Below are positions 23,240-31,787 of a stretch of 64,000 bases of DNA, piece after piece. Position numbers and translations under genes: made by a program. Location of the stretch: positions 56,532 through 120,531 of the forward strand of contig NZ_SMRU01000009.1 in NCBI RefSeq assembly GCF_004354015.1. Reading direction: 5' to 3'. Each line of letters opens with the position of its first letter. Position 1 is the first letter of the stretch. The notes under the pieces are model-generated. The model was not told the DNA's origin and did not search any database. It saw only the letters and a program-made list of their open reading frames with translations. This DNA is from Arthrobacter terricola. Its GTDB lineage: Bacteria > Actinomycetota > Actinomycetes > Actinomycetales > Micrococcaceae.

Positions 23240-24238
23240 ATGAGCACATTGCCCGAACAAGCCCTTCCCGAAGACAGCCCGGGCGCCCCGTTGGACGACG
23301 ACCTGTTGGATGCCTATTCGCGGACCGTCATGCGCGTCGCGGAGTCAGTCACGCCGCACGTGGCGGCCCTGGAGATGAGCAGCGCGCGTAGGAACGGACA
23401 AGTGAGGATCGGCAGCGGGTCCGCCGTCGTATTTACGGGCGACGGTTTCATGCTGACCAATGCCCACGTCGTTTCCGGACTTCAAGCCGGAAGGGCGATT
23501 TTCGCCGACGGGACGCATACCGACGTCGAACTCGTCGGAGCGGATCCGCTCTCCGACCTTGCCATCGTCCGGGGGCACCACACACCGACGCCCGCCGCCC
23601 TGGGCGACGCGGAAACCCTGCGGGTGGGTCAACTGGTCATTGCGGTGGGCAATCCGCTGGGGCTGGCGGGATCCGTAACGGCCGGTGTGGTCAGTGGCCT
23701 CGGACGATCGATCCCGGTGCGCTCCGGACGGCACAGCCGCGTCATAGAGGACGTCATCCAGACGGACGCCGCCCTGAATCCCGGTAATTCCGGGGGAGCG
23801 CTGGCGGATACCCGCGGCCGGATCGTTGGCATCAACACCGCCATTGCCGGCCTGGGCCTGGGGCTTGCCGTTCCCATCAACGCCACGACGCAACGCATCA
23901 TAGCCGCGCTCCTCAAAGACGGACGCGTGAGGCGGGCATACTTGGGCCTGGTCAGCACCCCGATTCCTTTGGCTGCGAGTGCCGTCATCCGGACGGGGCA
24001 GAAGGAGGCATTGCGGGTGGTGGAAGTCATCGCCGGGTCCCCGGCCGAACGCGCCGGATTGATAGCGGGCGATCTCGTCTTGAGCGCGCAGTCCCGAGCG
24101 GTATCGAGTGCCGAAAGCCTGCAGAAACTCTTGTTTTCGCAAGCGATAGGTGAGCCGTTCCCCCTGACAGTGCTTCGGGACGGGAAGGTCCTCGCGATCG
24201 TGGCTGTTCCCAGCGAGATGACCGACGGCGACGCGTAG
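23240..24238 (+). CDS. HtrA/DegP-like serine protease without export signal
   Basis: 332 residues. Trypsin-like domain with His76 (NAHVV), Asp106 (SDLAIV) and Ser184 (NPGNSGGAL), all intact, then one PDZ domain (about 235-325, with SPAERAGLIAGD). The start has a strong ACAGGAGG. No signal peptide or membrane helix is visible before the protease domain, unlike most actinobacterial HtrA proteins, so it may act in the cytoplasm. Alone between ssrA and a small basic gene. Confidence 0.85.
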   Translation: MSTLPEQALPEDSPGAPLDDDLLDAYSRTVMRVAESVTPHVAALEMSSARRNGQVRIGSGSAVVFTGDGFMLTNAHVVSGLQAGRAIFADGTHTDVELVGADPLSDLAIVRGHHTPTPAALGDAETLRVGQLVIAVGNPLGLAGSVTAGVVSGLGRSIPVRSGRHSRVIEDVIQTDAALNPGNSGGALADTRGRIVGINTAIAGLGLGLAVPINATTQRIIAALLKDGRVRRAYLGLVSTPIPLAASAVIRTGQKEALRVVEVIAGSPAERAGLIAGDLVLSAQSRAVSSAESLQKLLFSQAIGEPFPLTVLRDGKVLAIVAVPSEMTDGDA

Positions 24239-24268
24239 AACAGCCGGGGTGGATGGCCCCGGCTGGCG

Positions 24269-24403
24269 CTACTTCTTCCGCAAACGGCCCACGGGATCCG
24301 CGGCGGCTTCGGTGTCGTGCTTCGCACGCTTCACGGCCCGCTTTTCCTTGATGGTCTTGATGCTTTTCTTCATCTCGTGTTGGTGCGGCGCTTTGTCAGG
24401 CAT
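24269..24403 (-). CDS. Small basic protein, 44 aa
   Basis: Reads MPDKAPHQHEMKKSIKTIKE and ends GRLRKK; about one third Lys/Arg. AGGGAG lies 6 bases before the ATG. Conserved-looking but not assigned to a family. Convergent with the protease gene. Confidence 0.55.
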   Translation of the reverse strand: MPDKAPHQHEMKKSIKTIKEKRAVKRAKHDTEAAADPVGRLRKK

Positions 24404-24524
24404 GTCATGCTCCCTAACTACGGATCTTCAGTGAAGACCCTGCAAAGAGGGCCCTGAAGGACCCTCTTCTTGTAAGCTACGCCTGTTTTGGCCGAAAGCA
24501 ACCGGCCTCTAACCGCCCTGCGAG

Positions 24525-24893
24525 TCAGGAATCAGCCGGGACGTCCACGATGCCCACGAACCTCGAACCGATACCCTCGAATTCGCTCCGGACTTCTCCG
24601 GGCAGCACTCCAGGAACTTCGCTATCGCGGTGGTGTCCGCAGAAGACATAAGTGAATTCAGGCCACCACTTCTTGGGGCGGGCAGCCTCGGCGTAGCCGC
24701 ACACCACACAGTTGAGGTGTACCCAGACCGGCCTCTTCCCCGTGCGGTTTGCACGTGACTGGACCAACCAGGCGGGCGGACTGTCCTGCAGTTCAGTGAG
24801 TTCGGCCTGCGACAACCTGGTGGGAATTCCGTGGCGCTGCGCCATTTCAAGGGGAATGTCGAGGGCTATGGCGGCGTCACGTCTACTGATCAC
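24525..24893 (-). CDS. Conserved hypothetical protein with zinc knuckle, 122 aa
   Basis: Central NCVVCGYAEAARPKKWWPEF and later CGHH suggest a zinc site. The N-terminal half (LEMAQRHGIPTRLSQAELTELQ) is helical. GTG start at 24893 is poorly supported by a ribosome site; ATG at residue 17 is an alternative. It looks like an actinobacterial conserved protein of unknown function. Divergent from the drug exporter. Confidence 0.6.
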   Translation of the reverse strand: MISRRDAAIALDIPLEMAQRHGIPTRLSQAELTELQDSPPAWLVQSRANRTGKRPVWVHLNCVVCGYAEAARPKKWWPEFTYVFCGHHRDSEVPGVLPGEVRSEFEGIGSRFVGIVDVPADS

Positions 24894-25033
24894 CTTTCAA
24901 CGATACGGGACTCCCGGACGTTGCCGGTCCCGGGTCCCTCTCCCGGCGCGCGGCAGCCGGTCCGAGAGCCGGCACCGGCCCCGCGAAACCGGTGCCGGAT
25001 CCGCCACGTCCCCGGCAGGCGTAGGCTGTGCTC

Positions 25034-26479
25034 ATGACCGATGCAGCGGCCCTGCTGCCAAGCACTCCGCTGCAAAAGCGGGTCCTTGTTGTGGCTATCG
25101 TGGCTTCCTTCATTGCCATCCTTGACGGGTTCGTGGTCAACTTGGCCCTCCCCGCGATCGGGCGTGAGCTAGGCGGCGGGCTCGTGATCCAGCAATGGGT
25201 AGTCGACGCGTACCTACTGACCCTGGGCGCGCTGATCCTGGTTGCTGGTTCGTTGTCCGACCACTTTGGCCGCGCCCGGATCCTTGAGTGGGGACTTGCC
25301 GGCTTCACCTTGACCTCCGTCACGTGCGGGCTCGCGTGGAATGGTGAAGTGCTGGTGGTATCCCGAGCGCTGCAAGGAATCGCCGGGGCGCTCTTGGTTC
25401 CGAGTTCGCTCGCCATGATCGTGACCTTTTTCGCCGGCCCAGCGCAGTCCAAAGCGATCGGCCAATGGTCGGGCTGGACGAGCGCGGCGGCCATTGTGGC
25501 GCCGCTGATCGGTGGAGCATCCGTCGACCTGCTCTCCTGGCGGGTCATCTTCTTCATCAACGTAGTTCCGGCCGTGGCCGTGTGGCCCATCCTGATGGGC
25601 CTGCGGAAGTCCGACGCAGAGACCGACACCAGCAAGAAGATCGACTACCTTGGCGCTTTCCTGGCCATGCTTGGACTGGGCGGCCCGGTATATGCCTTCA
25701 TCGAGCAAGGACGGATGGGTTGGAACAACATGCTCGTCTGGATCCCGCTCGTGCTCGGGGCCGTGGCGTTGGCGTTCTTCCTGGTCCATGAAGCCAGGAC
25801 GCCGGCTCCGATGCTGCCTTTGCGGCTTTTCGGCATCCGTAACTTCGGGTGGGGGAACCTCGCAACCCTCGCCATCTACGGGGCGCTGTCCTTTGGCTTC
25901 TTTTCGGTGGGCATCTACCTCCAGCAAGTGGGCGGCATGAAGGCCACGACGGCGGGAATCGCCTTGTTGCCTTCCACCCTCCTCCTGATGCTGACAGCGT
26001 CCTTCTTCGGCGGCCTCGCCGGCAAATACGGGCCCCGTTGGTTCATGGCGGCTGGCCCGTTTATTTGCGGAATCGGCTTCCTCATGACGCTGACCGTCCA
26101 GGACCCGCTGAACTACTGGACGCAGGTCCTGCCGGGGCAGATCGTCTTCGGCATCGGACTCAGCAGCCTGGTGGCACCCCTCACCGCAGCGATCCTTGGC
26201 GCCGTCCCCACTGAGGAAGCGGGGATCGGCTCCGCCGTGAACAACGCGGTTGCGCGCATCGCGGGTTTGATCTGCATAGCGTTCGCGGGCCTCATTATCG
26301 GACCGGTCTTCACCCGCCAAGGCCTCTACAACGCGGTGATTGTCACGGCGGTACTGTTCTTCATCGGGGCCACGGCTTCCGCCGTCGGGATCCGCAATCC
26401 TGTACTGGGAGCCCCGGTGACGGAAGCTGCGGAAGGTTCGGGGCCCGACGACGGCGGGTCGGCTGCCCAGCGGGCGTGA
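25034..26479 (+). CDS. MFS drug exporter, DHA2 (EmrB/QacA) family
   Basis: 481 residues with about 14 hydrophobic helices. Motif C-like and A-like stretches include LDGFVVNLALPAIGREL in helix 1, WVVDAYLLTLGALILVAGSLSDHFGR and FQ-type QGIAGALLVPSSLAM. It would export toxic compounds by proton antiport. Start ATG 25034; the ATG-like GTG two codons earlier is less likely. The substrate cannot be told. Confidence 0.85.
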   Translation: MTDAAALLPSTPLQKRVLVVAIVASFIAILDGFVVNLALPAIGRELGGGLVIQQWVVDAYLLTLGALILVAGSLSDHFGRARILEWGLAGFTLTSVTCGLAWNGEVLVVSRALQGIAGALLVPSSLAMIVTFFAGPAQSKAIGQWSGWTSAAAIVAPLIGGASVDLLSWRVIFFINVVPAVAVWPILMGLRKSDAETDTSKKIDYLGAFLAMLGLGGPVYAFIEQGRMGWNNMLVWIPLVLGAVALAFFLVHEARTPAPMLPLRLFGIRNFGWGNLATLAIYGALSFGFFSVGIYLQQVGGMKATTAGIALLPSTLLLMLTASFFGGLAGKYGPRWFMAAGPFICGIGFLMTLTVQDPLNYWTQVLPGQIVFGIGLSSLVAPLTAAILGAVPTEEAGIGSAVNNAVARIAGLICIAFAGLIIGPVFTRQGLYNAVIVTAVLFFIGATASAVGIRNPVLGAPVTEAAEGSGPDDGGSAAQRA

Positions 26480-26506
26480 CCCGAAGCGGTCCAAACGCGA
26501 GCGGGG

Positions 26507-27247
26507 TCAGCGTCCCGCGAGGGCGCACCCTTCGTGCTCGGTATCTGTTGCCACCCAGAGAGCCGAGGTCACTTCATCGCCGAGGTCGTAGTCCCGGCTT
26601 TCGCCGCCATGCGCGATCCGGACCACGAGCGCGCCACCGAACGGCTTGCGCCCGATGACCTCTATTTTGGCGTCAAGGTCAATTTCCTCCGCGGAAAGAT
26701 AACGCAGGAGTTCGGGGTTCTCGTCGCTGATCCGGGTGATCTTGCCCGAATGGCCGTCGTCGAGCTCGATCATCCGGTGTGCATGCGGGAGGTTCACTGA
26801 ACCGTCGGCCGCCGGGATAGGGTCCCCGTGCGGATCGCGGGCGGGGTTGCCCAGCTTTGCGGCCATCCGCTCAATGAAAGTATCCGTGACAGCATGCTCG
26901 AGCATCTCGGCTTCGTCATGGACTTCGTCCCAGCTGTAGCCCAACTCGCGGACGAGGTACGTCTCAATCAGCCGGTGCCTGCGCACCATGCCCAGGGCGA
27001 GTTCCATTCCCTCCGGCGTCAGCGTGATGGCGCTGTAAGGCTGGTGGTCCACGAGGCCTTGGTCCTTGAGCTTGCGGACCATCTCGGAAACCGAGGAATT
27101 AGCCACGCCCAGGCGCTGCGCGAGCTGGGAGGAGGTGATGGGCTTGTCCTGCCACTCCGTGAAGGAGTAGATGACCTTGACGTAGTCCTCGATCGAGGAG
27201 GAGGGCGCACTGGTCTTCACGCTTCCAAGCCTATCGCGAACCGTCAC
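26507..27247 (-). CDS. DtxR/MntR-family metal-dependent repressor
   Basis: 246 residues: winged HTH (about 20-75, ITSSQLAQRLGVANSSVSEMVRKL), metal-binding/dimerisation helices (RRHRLIETYLVRELGYSWDEVHDEAEMLEH), then an SH3-like C-terminal domain. It represses genes when Mn2+ or Fe2+ is bound. The residue pattern around the first metal site cannot decide between Mn and Fe here. Starts at GTG 27247 or GTG 27220; neither has a strong ribosome site. Confidence 0.85.
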   Translation of the reverse strand: MTVRDRLGSVKTSAPSSSIEDYVKVIYSFTEWQDKPITSSQLAQRLGVANSSVSEMVRKLKDQGLVDHQPYSAITLTPEGMELALGMVRRHRLIETYLVRELGYSWDEVHDEAEMLEHAVTDTFIERMAAKLGNPARDPHGDPIPAADGSVNLPHAHRMIELDDGHSGKITRISDENPELLRYLSAEEIDLDAKIEVIGRKPFGGALVVRIAHGGESRDYDLGDEVTSALWVATDTEHEGCALAGR

Positions 27248-27250
27248 TTC

Positions 27251-28027
27251 TCAGGCTTTCCGCGCCCGCCAGCTCTGGGTCAGATAAGGCAGCATGAGCA
27301 CGTCGCCCTCGACGTAGCCGAGATGTTCGAAGAGGTACCACTGGAGATTGCCCATGACCTTGGCGCGTGTGACCTCATTGGCCCTCAAGTAGTAGCTGCG
27401 CGACTTCACCAATTCGAGGACGTCATCCGGGGTCACGGGATCCTCCCAACGGGTCAGGTGGCTCTCGAGCCCCGTGAACTCGGGTCCCATCGCTGGCCGG
27501 AAGTCCGGTTTGTGGACGTCGCCGGCGTGCATGATGCGGGACAAACGGTGAACCCACGGCACGGAGGTATCCAATTGGTTCCAGACCAATCCGATCACGC
27601 CTCCGGGCCGAAGGATGCGGGCGGCTTCTTTGCTGGCTTCGATGGGGTCGAACCAGTGCCAGGCTTGGGCAACGCTGACGACGTCGAATGCTGAGTCCGC
27701 CAGTCCAGTTGCCTCGGCCGTTCCCTCCAAGGCGTTCACCTGCGGGTAGGCCTTCCGGAGCTGGGCGAGCATGTCCGTTGAGGGGTCCACGGCGGATACG
27801 GCCAGGCCGCGCTCCACGAGGAGGGCGGTGAACTTTCCGGTGCCGGCGCCGACGTCGGCCGCGTCACGCGCGCCGTCCGGTATCACCCAGTCGGCGGAAT
27901 CCGCGGGGTACCCGGGCCGGACACGCTCGTAGTGCTCGCCGCCGTCCTGGAAGCTTTGGCCCAGTTCGAGGCGACGTTGCTCAAAGAGCTTCGGACCGGT
28001 TGACGTGCCTTTGGGTCGTGGAACCAC
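27251..28027 (-). CDS. SAM-dependent methyltransferase, class I
   Basis: 258 residues. SAM site ADVGAGTGKFTALL (about 57-70), acidic residue in SAVDPSTDML, then GTAEATGLADSAFDVVSVAQAWHWFD. It belongs to the type 11 methyltransferase group of unknown substrate. Just upstream of the metal regulator gene, 3 bases apart, possibly co-transcribed. Confidence 0.8.
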   Translation of the reverse strand: MVPRPKGTSTGPKLFEQRRLELGQSFQDGGEHYERVRPGYPADSADWVIPDGARDAADVGAGTGKFTALLVERGLAVSAVDPSTDMLAQLRKAYPQVNALEGTAEATGLADSAFDVVSVAQAWHWFDPIEASKEAARILRPGGVIGLVWNQLDTSVPWVHRLSRIMHAGDVHKPDFRPAMGPEFTGLESHLTRWEDPVTPDDVLELVKSRSYYLRANEVTRAKVMGNLQWYLFEHLGYVEGDVLMLPYLTQSWRARKA

Positions 28028-28076
28028 CCAGGAACTCCTTCGTGGGGCGTGGAAATACCCTACGAATCTACCTCAA

Positions 28077-29489
28077 TCAGTCAGTGCTGCAGGGTGCGGC
28101 GCCCGCGGTCCCCGGAGTGTTCGGCGCCCACTCAGGGTAGCTGCGGTGGTCATTGGCGGGCACCCAGCGGCCGGCATCAACCACGTAGTCCCAGCCAAGG
28201 CCGTCGCTCTTGAGCGCCTTGATTCCAGCGATGAGCCGCGTAGCGTCCTCCAAGCGCGAACCGACGCCGAAGCTCGCACGCAGGGATCCGGACGGAAGGC
28301 CGAGCCGCTTGAGCAGGGGATGCGCGCAGAACCGGCCGTCACGCAGGCCAATGCCATGCTCTGCCGCGAGGTACGCCGCGACCAGGCCGGCGTCGTAGCC
28401 TTGCAGCGAGAAGTTCACCACGCCGATGGTGTCGGCGGGGTCGGTATCGCTGAAGATCTGGTGGACGGTCACGCCGTCGATTTCCTTGAGGCCGTCGACC
28501 AAGCGCGTACGGATGGCGGCCTCATGGGCGTGCCATTCGTCGTTGTCGAGGCTGGCGATGACCTGGGTGGCCCGCGCAAGGGTAGCGGCTCCGAGCACGT
28601 TCGGGGAGCCGCCTTCGTGCCGCGCGGGTCCCGTGGCCCAGCTGACGGAATCAAGCCGCGCTTCGCGGACGGCTCCGCCACCGGCGAGGTGCGGGGTACC
28701 GGCGTCGAGCCAGTCGGGGCGGCCCACCAGGACTCCCGCGCCGAACGGTGCGTAGAGCTTGTGTCCGGAGAACACCAAGTAGTCGATGTCTGCCGAGGCG
28801 ACATCGATCCGGCGGTGCGGTGCGAGCTGTGCCGCGTCAACCACGATTCGTGCGCCGAACTCGTGCGCAAGGGCTGCCAACTCCTTGATGGGCAGGATTT
28901 CGCCGGTCACGTTCGAGGCGCCGGTGACGGCAAGGAGGCTGACTCCGCCTTGGGCGAGGGCAGCGCGGACGTTGTTCACGGTCTCCGCCAAGGTTTCCGC
29001 CGCGATTATGCTGCGGTGCGGGACGCCTTGCCACGGGAGGAGATTGGCGTGGTGTTCGATGTCCAGGTACAGGACTTCGCCAAGGTACCGGCCGTCCTCG
29101 GCAGGCAAGCAACCGGCCAGGAGGTTGAGGGAATCCGTAGTGTTGCGCGTGAAGATGACGGAGTCGTCCGGACGTCCACCGACGAATTCGCGCACGATGT
29201 TGCGGGCGTTCTCATAGACGGAAGTGCTGATTTGGGAAGCGTAGCCGGCACCGCGGTGCACGCTCGCATAGTACGGCAGGATCTCGTTCAGGTACGCCGA
29301 AACCACCGTCAGCGCGGGAGCTGAAGCACCATAGTCGAGGTTGGCGTACCGGACGTGGCCGCCTTGGATCAAGGGAGCCTGCAACTCAGCACCGGTGACG
29401 GCGGCCAGCGGGCGGGCTGCAGGGGATTCGACGCCGGAATGTGCTGAAGCAGCGGCGATGACGGGAGAAGTAAACGTAGCTGTGCTCAT
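28077..29489 (-). CDS. Class V aminotransferase, cysteine-desulfurase (SufS)-like
   Basis: 470 residues. PLP lysine in SGHKLYAPFGAG (about 240), His in DIEHHANLLPW, and a catalytic-loop Cys in RFCAHPLLKRLG near the C-terminal third. It would take sulfur from cysteine, or a related amino acid, onto an enzyme persulfide. A SAM-IV riboswitch lies in its leader, so expression should drop when SAM is high, linking it to sulfur amino-acid metabolism rather than Fe-S assembly alone. Confidence 0.8.
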   Translation of the reverse strand: MSTATFTSPVIAAASAHSGVESPAARPLAAVTGAELQAPLIQGGHVRYANLDYGASAPALTVVSAYLNEILPYYASVHRGAGYASQISTSVYENARNIVREFVGGRPDDSVIFTRNTTDSLNLLAGCLPAEDGRYLGEVLYLDIEHHANLLPWQGVPHRSIIAAETLAETVNNVRAALAQGGVSLLAVTGASNVTGEILPIKELAALAHEFGARIVVDAAQLAPHRRIDVASADIDYLVFSGHKLYAPFGAGVLVGRPDWLDAGTPHLAGGGAVREARLDSVSWATGPARHEGGSPNVLGAATLARATQVIASLDNDEWHAHEAAIRTRLVDGLKEIDGVTVHQIFSDTDPADTIGVVNFSLQGYDAGLVAAYLAAEHGIGLRDGRFCAHPLLKRLGLPSGSLRASFGVGSRLEDATRLIAGIKALKSDGLGWDYVVDAGRWVPANDHRSYPEWAPNTPGTAGAAPCSTD

Positions 29490-29539
29490 GGAACCTCACT
29501 CAAGAGGGACCCCTGGTGACAGGGGATCCGCGCTTGCCG

Positions 29540-29640
29540 TATCCGTTCCGGACCGGCCGGGTCGTCACCCGGGGCACCCCGCCGCGACGGAGGGTTGCCG
29601 GCCAGCAAACCGGGGTTTCACGCTGGCACTCGTGACCTGT
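29540..29640 (-). promoter_or_regulatory. SAM-IV riboswitch
   Basis: On the minus strand the leader reads GGTCACGAGTGCCAGCGTGA, then a CCCCGG...GCTGGCCGGCAACCCTCC core, a GGCGGGGTGCCCC element and GGGTGACGACC, matching the actinobacterial SAM-IV aptamer with paired ends GGTC/GACC. Downstream a hairpin GGATCCCCTG/CAGGGGTCC at about 29505-29527 lies next to the ribosome site and may be the expression platform. Confidence 0.85.
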
Positions 29641-29740
29641 AAAGAGACTAGGACACGGGCGCGGAGGGTTCCAAGGCGGCCCGTATTGTTAAGCGGATAT
29701 TACGATCGCCGAAAAAACGCCGTTCTGTCGAAGAAAAAGT

Positions 29741-29770
29741 GGCGGACGCCCCGAAAAAGGAGCGTCCGCC
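29741..29770 (-). terminator. Terminator after hisN
   Basis: Stem GGCGGACGC/GCGTCCGCC (29741-29749, 29762-29770). In the minus direction it is followed by ACTTTTTCTTC, a T-rich tail. Confidence 0.75.
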
Positions 29771-29792
29771 GTCGAATATTCAGAAAACCCGA

Positions 29793-30605
29793 TTAGAGGA
29801 GATCGTCGATTTCCGGATTCAGCCGCTTGAGGACTTCGGAATGGAGGATCGAGTTGGTGGCAACGGCATTGCCGCCGAAAGGTCCGTCGGCGCCTTCCAA
29901 GGAGGTGAAGCGCCCGCCGGCTTCCGTGACGATCGGCACCAATGCCGCCATGTCGTACAGCGCGAGTTCGGGTTCGGCGGCAATGTCCACAGCGCCTTCG
30001 GCCACGAGGCAGTAGGACCAGAAGTCGCCGTATGCGCGGCTGCGCCAAACGTCATTCTCAAGAGCCAGGAAGTTGTCCAGCGATCCTTGTTCCTTCCATT
30101 CGGAAAGCTCGGAGTAGGACAAGGAAGCGTCCGCCAAGCGAGACACGTTGGAGACCTTGAGCCGCGTGGCGGCTGCGAGCGAGCGGCCCATGTATGCGCC
30201 CGAACCTTTGGCGGCCCACCAGCGCTTGCCGAGAGCGGGTGCGCTGACGAGCCCCACCACCACTTCGCCTTCGTCAACGAGGGCGATCAGGGTTGCCCAC
30301 ACTGGCACCCCGCGCACGAAGTTCTTGGTCCCGTCGATGGGATCGATGATCCAACGCCGTGAGCCGTGGCCGCTGCTTCCGAATTCTTCCCCGATGACGG
30401 CATCGCGCGGACGGGAACGGGAGAGCTGCCCGCGGATTGCTTCCTCGGCTGCTTTGTCGGCGTCAGTGACGGGGGTCAAGTCCGGTTTGGTCTCGACCTG
30501 GAGGTCCAGGGCCTTGAAGCGCTCCATGGTCAGGGAATCGACGGAGTCCGCCAGGACATGGGCAAGCCGCAGGTCGTCGTTGTAGCTCGGATCGGGTTGG
30601 GTCAT
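29793..30605 (-). CDS. hisN: Histidinol-phosphatase, inositol monophosphatase family
   Basis: 270 residues. Metal-site motifs GEEFGSSG (about 71-78), [17 protein letters not shown] (85-101) and [16 protein letters not shown] identify the inositol-monophosphatase superfamily. The sequence is that of actinobacterial HisN, which removes phosphate from histidinol phosphate. Ends at a terminator. Confidence 0.85.
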   Translation of the reverse strand: MTQPDPSYNDDLRLAHVLADSVDSLTMERFKALDLQVETKPDLTPVTDADKAAEEAIRGQLSRSRPRDAVIGEEFGSSGHGSRRWIIDPIDGTKNFVRGVPVWATLIALVDEGEVVVGLVSAPALGKRWWAAKGSGAYMGRSLAAATRLKVSNVSRLADASLSYSELSEWKEQGSLDNFLALENDVWRSRAYGDFWSYCLVAEGAVDIAAEPELALYDMAALVPIVTEAGGRFTSLEGADGPFGGNAVATNSILHSEVLKRLNPEIDDLL

Positions 30606-30669
30606 GATTACAAACTACCGTCTATCGTGCGGCGAACTGTGGATGTCGGGGCGCTACTGAGCGGCGGAA

Positions 30670-31785
30670 CTAGGTGACGCTGCCCAGTTCTTTCGTCTCT
30701 TGGGCTTCCTGGCGCGGGTCAGCCCCCAGGAGTCGGCGCAACGACGAAAGCCGGGCAGGTCCGGCGTCGCCCGCATGGCCTTCCGCGACCCATGAGTCGA
30801 GCCCGCAATTGATCGCACTGGCATCATGCTTGCAGCCGCGCTCACATGTATCCGTGCCGGGTTCGAGGTCGGGGAACGCGTGCAGGATGCGGTCGGGATC
30901 CACATGGGCCAAGCCGAAGGAACGGATGCCCGGGGTGTCGATGATCCAGCTTCCGTCCGGGGCGTCGCTCAACTTCAGGGCGAGGGCGGACGAAGAGGTG
31001 TGCCGTCCGCGGCCGGTCACGGCGTTGACCCCGCCGGTGGCGCGTTCCGCACCGGTAAGGGCGTTCACCATGGTGGACTTCCCGACGCCGGAGTGCCCCA
31101 AGAGAACTGTAACCTTGCCATCCAGGTGATCCCGCAACTGCCCGACGGCGCTTCCGTCCAGACGCGCGGACATGCCGTCATCGGACCGGGCATCGATACC
31201 GGAAGCGTCGGCATCGGCCGTCCGGCTGATGATGACAGGGAAGCCGAGGCTCACGTAGTTAGCGAGCAATTCGCCCGGATCCTTGACGTCCGCCTTGGTG
31301 ACGAGGAGCAGCGGCTCAATTCCGGCGTCGTACGCTGCCACGAGGGCGCGGTCGATGAAACCGGTACGCGGCTCGGGGTTGGCGGCGGCAACCACCACTA
31401 CTAGTTGGTCGGCGTTCGCGACGACGGCGCGCTCGACGGGGTCGGTGTCGTCGGCACTGCGCCGCAGCAGGGTCTTGCGGTCTTCGACGCGCACCAGCCG
31501 GGCGAGGGTGTCCGGCGCGCCGGACACGTCCCCGACGAGTGCCACGAAATCGCCGGGGACCACCGGGGAGCGCCGCAGTTCGCGGGCACGGGCCGCGATG
31601 ACGACGCGCTCATGGTTGGAGCCTTCGCCCACCACCGCGGTGTAGCGGCCGCGGTCCACCGTGATGATGCGCCCGATCACCGCGTCATCGTGGCTGGGAC
31701 GGTCTTTTGTGCGGGGGCGTGAGCCCTTCTTGTTGGGGCGGATCCGGACGTCGGATTCGTCCCAGGAACGTGCGTCGCGGGCCAT
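30670..31785 (-). CDS. rsgA: Ribosome small-subunit GTPase RsgA
   Basis: 371 residues. Circularly permuted GTPase: the G4 motif TKAD comes before G1 GHSGVGKST (about 217-225) and G3 DTPGIRSFG. OB-fold at the N-terminus; C-terminal zinc site CERGCKHDASAINC. It checks 30S maturation. Start at ATG 31785, 2 bases after aroA; the longer open frame lies inside aroA and is not coding. Confidence 0.92.
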   Translation of the reverse strand: MARDARSWDESDVRIRPNKKGSRPRTKDRPSHDDAVIGRIITVDRGRYTAVVGEGSNHERVVIAARARELRRSPVVPGDFVALVGDVSGAPDTLARLVRVEDRKTLLRRSADDTDPVERAVVANADQLVVVVAAANPEPRTGFIDRALVAAYDAGIEPLLLVTKADVKDPGELLANYVSLGFPVIISRTADADASGIDARSDDGMSARLDGSAVGQLRDHLDGKVTVLLGHSGVGKSTMVNALTGAERATGGVNAVTGRGRHTSSSALALKLSDAPDGSWIIDTPGIRSFGLAHVDPDRILHAFPDLEPGTDTCERGCKHDASAINCGLDSWVAEGHAGDAGPARLSSLRRLLGADPRQEAQETKELGSVT

Positions 31786-31787
31786 TG

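Noticed and set aside
24509..24850. Second frame over the zinc-knuckle gene (113 aa)
   Set aside because: Overlaps the 24525-24893 frame, which has the Cys motifs and better composition.
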